A stretch of DNA of 32,735 nucleotides from Candidatus Omnitrophota bacterium (GTDB taxonomy: Bacteria > Hinthialibacterota > Hinthialibacteria > Hinthialibacterales > Hinthialibacteraceae), in NCBI GenBank assembly GCA_040755155.1, contig JBFMBP010000164.1:7567-40301 (forward strand), written 5' to 3'. Under the pieces are notes generated by a model that saw only the letters and a program-made list of their open reading frames with translations, was not told where the DNA came from and made no database searches. Below are positions 30,018 to 32,735 of the stretch, piece by piece. A program made the position numbers and the translations under genes. Within the stretch, counting starts at the first letter, position 1, and each line of letters opens with the position of its first letter.

Positions 30018-32585
30018 TTATTTTTTCTCTGGATAGGGGACGCCGTACCCTTTTACGGAATGCCATACAATCCGGTTCAATGTATCTTCGTCGATTCGAT
30101 CCGGCGCGGAAAAATCCAATTGCATCGATTGCTCGGCCAGCTGGCGCTGCAAACCGCCAATCTGTTTCAATGGCGGATTGATTTCATCCAGCGGAACATT
30201 GTTTTTCTTGGCGGAATAGGACGTGAGATTGGCTTCCGCCTGAAAACATTCGCGCATAGGCGTCGCCATAAGATCGAACTGGTTCATAGGCGGCAATCCC
30301 AGGATCAATTCCATCGTTTTCACCATGCTGGGCTGGGTATACATAATGCTGTCGACATAACCTCGGCGCGTATAGGGAGAGATGACGAACGCCACAGTTC
30401 GATGGGCGTCGACATGGTCTAAACCAGCCTGCGGGTCGTCTTCCACGACGAAAATGCAAGTTTTCGGCCAAAAGCGGCTGCGGCTAATGGCTTCCACGAT
30501 TCGCCCCAAAGCCAGATCGTTGTCCGCCACGGCGGCGCGGGGAGATGGCCGTCCGGGAGAGGTTCCGCTGGTGTGGTCGTTGGGCAGAAGCATAATCGTA
30601 AAGTTGGGCAGCGAACCTTTTTCCTCGAATTGTCGCAGCTCACGGATAAATTCCTCCGCCCGGTAAACGTCGGGGACTTTGTTCGTGAAACCGGGATACG
30701 CGGGACACAAGTAGGATTCGAGTGGTTTTACATCGGTTTTCGCGCCTAAACGAATCGTATGGGCGCCGTTGAGAAAATCCTGGTAAATATCCATAAACGT
30801 TGCGGTCGCCGGGGAGATAACCGGATTGGTGAATTCGCCGTAAACCCGGAAAGTCAATCCATGGCGCAAAACGTTGTCCCAAATGAAGCCGCTGGAAGCG
30901 TACGCCAGTGGATCGCTGCCTTCGTAAGGATAACTGCGGTTGAAATCGCCGAAGAATCGTTCGAGATAATCCGTCACGTACGCTTCGTTTGTCCATTGGT
31001 GGCCGTCCGCGCTCAATACGCCGCTGCAATAAAAGTTATCGAACAATACGAATTCTTCCGCCAGCGCATGATGGTTGGGAGTGATTTCCCGGCCAAAATG
31101 AACTAAGGACGGCTCCCCATTCCCTTGTGGAAGATCCCCCAATACTTGATCGTAAGTGCGGTTTTCTTTGATGATGTATACGACATGATCGAAGAGGGAC
31201 GGTTCGCCATGCCTTTCCGGAACGGGAACCGGTTGTATCCCGCTTCGAGCCTTTTCCAGTTTTCGGCGCAGTTCCGGCAATCGGTTGTTATTCGCCGTTT
31301 TTTGCGTCCAGACATCCAATTGTTCTTGGGTGGATTGTGGAATAAAGGAGATGGATCCCAAATGGTCGTGCGAATTCGCCGCCGTGCGCGAACTGAGCTG
31401 ATTGAGCGATCCCAATCCCTTGACGTTGGCGACGAACATTATCTTTTCGTTTTTCGTCAGGCTAATGGCGCCGGGATACCATCCCGTCGGGATGCACCCG
31501 AGTAAACGGGATTTCCCCTTTTTACGAAGAAACGAATCCGAGTCGCTCAATTCGAAGACGGCGACGGCGTTATTTCCTCCTAAGGTTGCGAACAAGCGTC
31601 TAGCTTGACGGTCTATCGCCAACGCCGTCGGCGCGCTGCCGAACGGCAAATCCGGATTGGGCTTGGTTTCTATTTCGTAAACGACAAGATCCTTATCCGC
31701 ATCGATAAGGGAAATGGAGTCGGAATTGGAATTGGCGACAAACAATAAGCGACCATCGGGCGAGAGAACCATCGAGCTGGGATGCAGGCCGGTTTCAATC
31801 TCTCCAACCGCTTTCCGTTTTTCCCAATCGATGACCGTAACCGTTCCGCTGTTCGCAATGCCGGTATCTTCGTCGACCAGAACTTTGGAACCGGCGCTGT
31901 CGGCTACGGCCTCATCGGCTTCGGGCCGGCGTCCGCCCCAATTGCTGACGTATATTTTTCCCGATGGCGCGCAGACGGACATAAAAGGACACATTCCCGT
32001 TTCGATCTCTTCCACTTGCCCATTTTCCAGATTGACGACGCCTAATGAGTTGTTGCGGGTTAAGGCGGCGAGAAGATGGCGTCCGCCAGGAACATAAGTT
32101 ATTCCAGCGGGCACGCAGTCGCCTCCAATCTTCGGCGCGGGCAAGTCGATCGGATCATCCCACGTTGCGACGCCTTTCGCATCCAGACGGGCGCGCAAAA
32201 TCCGCGACTCCGCATCCGTTGTGTAGATTAAGCGCCCGTCGGGGGAAAAGAGTATTCCCGTAACGCTATGCCCGCTGCGGGGCAGGGAAAGCGATTGGCG
32301 GATGCGGCGCGTTTCGATATCGATCAAGATCAAGTCGGATTTATTTTTGACCGCCAGCAGTTTCTCGTCCGGGCTGACGGCAAAATCCGTCGGTCTGCCG
32401 GGAAACGTAACTTGCATTCCCGCAGGTTCGATAATCTGTTCCGTAGGAACATACAGCGTCCCGTCTTCGTTGAATCCAACCTGAATCCGTTTCTCTTCCT
32501 TAGAGTTGTTTTCGCTATAAGTTGTTATGCAGAAAGCGAGGGAGAATAAAAAAATCGCGGCGATTTTTTGCATAATTTTCGTCAT
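30018..32585 (-). CDS. Bifunctional YncE-like beta-propeller / phosphoesterase-family protein
   Basis: An exported fusion protein of 855 aa. After a signal peptide (KIAAIFLFSLAFCITTYS) comes a YVTN/YncE-type propeller (about 50-440) with blade signatures DFAVSPDEKLLAVKNKSD, GILFSPDGRLIYTTDAES, SMVLSPDGRLLFVANSNSD and SLTKNEKIMFVANV. The C-terminal half (about 475-800) is a phosphoesterase / alkaline-phosphatase-superfamily domain: DHVVYIIKENRTYDQVLGDL, NFTIMLLPNDHTSGTSPG, CIFVVEDDPQAGLDHVDAHR and VISPYTRRGYVDS. The substrate is probably a phosphate mono- or diester in the periplasm, not further assignable. ATG at 32585 has GGAG 7 nt upstream and is preferred to one five codons earlier. Confidence 0.85.
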   Translation of the reverse strand: MTKIMQKIAAIFLFSLAFCITTYSENNSKEEKRIQVGFNEDGTLYVPTEQIIEPAGMQVTFPGRPTDFAVSPDEKLLAVKNKSDLILIDIETRRIRQSLSLPRSGHSVTGILFSPDGRLIYTTDAESRILRARLDAKGVATWDDPIDLPAPKIGGDCVPAGITYVPGGRHLLAALTRNNSLGVVNLENGQVEEIETGMCPFMSVCAPSGKIYVSNWGGRRPEADEAVADSAGSKVLVDEDTGIANSGTVTVIDWEKRKAVGEIETGLHPSSMVLSPDGRLLFVANSNSDSISLIDADKDLVVYEIETKPNPDLPFGSAPTALAIDRQARRLFATLGGNNAVAVFELSDSDSFLRKKGKSRLLGCIPTGWYPGAISLTKNEKIMFVANVKGLGSLNQLSSRTAANSHDHLGSISFIPQSTQEQLDVWTQKTANNNRLPELRRKLEKARSGIQPVPVPERHGEPSLFDHVVYIIKENRTYDQVLGDLPQGNGEPSLVHFGREITPNHHALAEEFVLFDNFYCSGVLSADGHQWTNEAYVTDYLERFFGDFNRSYPYEGSDPLAYASSGFIWDNVLRHGLTFRVYGEFTNPVISPATATFMDIYQDFLNGAHTIRLGAKTDVKPLESYLCPAYPGFTNKVPDVYRAEEFIRELRQFEEKGSLPNFTIMLLPNDHTSGTSPGRPSPRAAVADNDLALGRIVEAISRSRFWPKTCIFVVEDDPQAGLDHVDAHRTVAFVISPYTRRGYVDSIMYTQPSMVKTMELILGLPPMNQFDLMATPMRECFQAEANLTSYSAKKNNVPLDEINPPLKQIGGLQRQLAEQSMQLDFSAPDRIDEDTLNRIVWHSVKGYGVPYPEKK

Positions 32586-32713
32586 CAGTTCACTCCACAA
32601 TTTAGATTGTAGGATGAAATCATGTAAGCGAAGAGGGAGGCCGATACTTGGTGGTAGACGTATCTTTTAAACGCGGGGTCAGCGAGCTGCCCCAAAAAAG
32701 AAAGGACACCGCC

Positions 32714-32735
32714 ATGAAATACATGGGTATCGACC
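32714..32735 (+). CDS. Start of a truncated gene, possibly an IS110-type transposase
   Basis: An ATG with AAAGGA 7 nt upstream begins MKYMGID and runs off the window edge. This opening is common in IS110-family transposases (MKYxGIDxHK...), but also fits sugar kinases and other ASKHA-fold proteins. A GC hairpin (GGGGTCAGC/GCTGCCCC, about 32675-32693) precedes it. Only seven codons are visible, so the identity is a guess. Confidence 0.35.

Overview
The window looks like the chromosome of an uncultivated Gram-negative bacterium with mixed, roughly 50% G+C sequence. It carries lpxB (lipid A, so an outer membrane), peptidoglycan synthesis (murI), two very large flagellins, an ECF sigma/anti-sigma/RseB-like module, spoVG, and a 30-residue AURKAIP1/COX24-type basic protein of the kind I know from Bacteroidetes-like genomes. 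I would place it loosely near the FCB/PVC superphyla or a candidate phylum, but nothing here fixes the phylum.

Layout, left to right. Positions 1-5210 hold a secreted C45-type hydrolase and a secreted beta-helix protein (both minus), an octamer tandem repeat, tRNA-Leu(GAG) with a near-consensus promoter, the tiny COX24-type gene, spoVG and murI. Positions 5209-6061 are an 850-bp AT-rich non-coding stretch with three consensus DnaA boxes. Positions 6062-8378 are a sigma factor / anti-sigma / RseB-like operon, followed by lpxB with a membrane protein, and a secreted clan GH-A-like glycosidase (minus). Positions 11631-14610 hold fusA with a long leader and a clear terminator. Positions 14640-16760 are an accessory patch: an 80-bp palindrome, an orphan HigA-like antitoxin, a 99-bp inverted-repeat element, and a tightly coupled DUF5343 / Swt1-type HEPN gene pair. 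Then come an MFS transporter with an unusual 100-residue loop, and a two-gene unit (57-aa protein plus degenerate methyltransferase).

Positions 20487-27200 are a flagellin locus. Two 850-plus-residue flagellins are in tandem on the minus strand. Both mRNAs have the same leader architecture: a hairpin presenting GGA in its loop about 25 nt before the start, then an ANGGA motif overlapping the Shine-Dalgarno. This is the hallmark of CsrA translational control. The upstream flagellin also has a sequence-perfect sigma-28 promoter. Positions 27354-32585 hold an AAA+/STAND-like ATPase and two secreted beta-propeller proteins, one fused to a phosphoesterase. The right edge enters a new plus-strand gene that may be an IS110-type transposase.

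Intergenic DNA is full of small repeats: a four-copy hairpin family (CAAGGGC...GCCCTTG) always found downstream of genes, palindromes, terminal-inverted-repeat elements, and a 16-mer found at two gene ends. The best leads are the CsrA/sigma-28 control of the giant flagellins, the DUF5343-HEPN pair, the DnaA-box region, and the dispersed 3'-end hairpin family. All functional calls are from motif reading without database searches.
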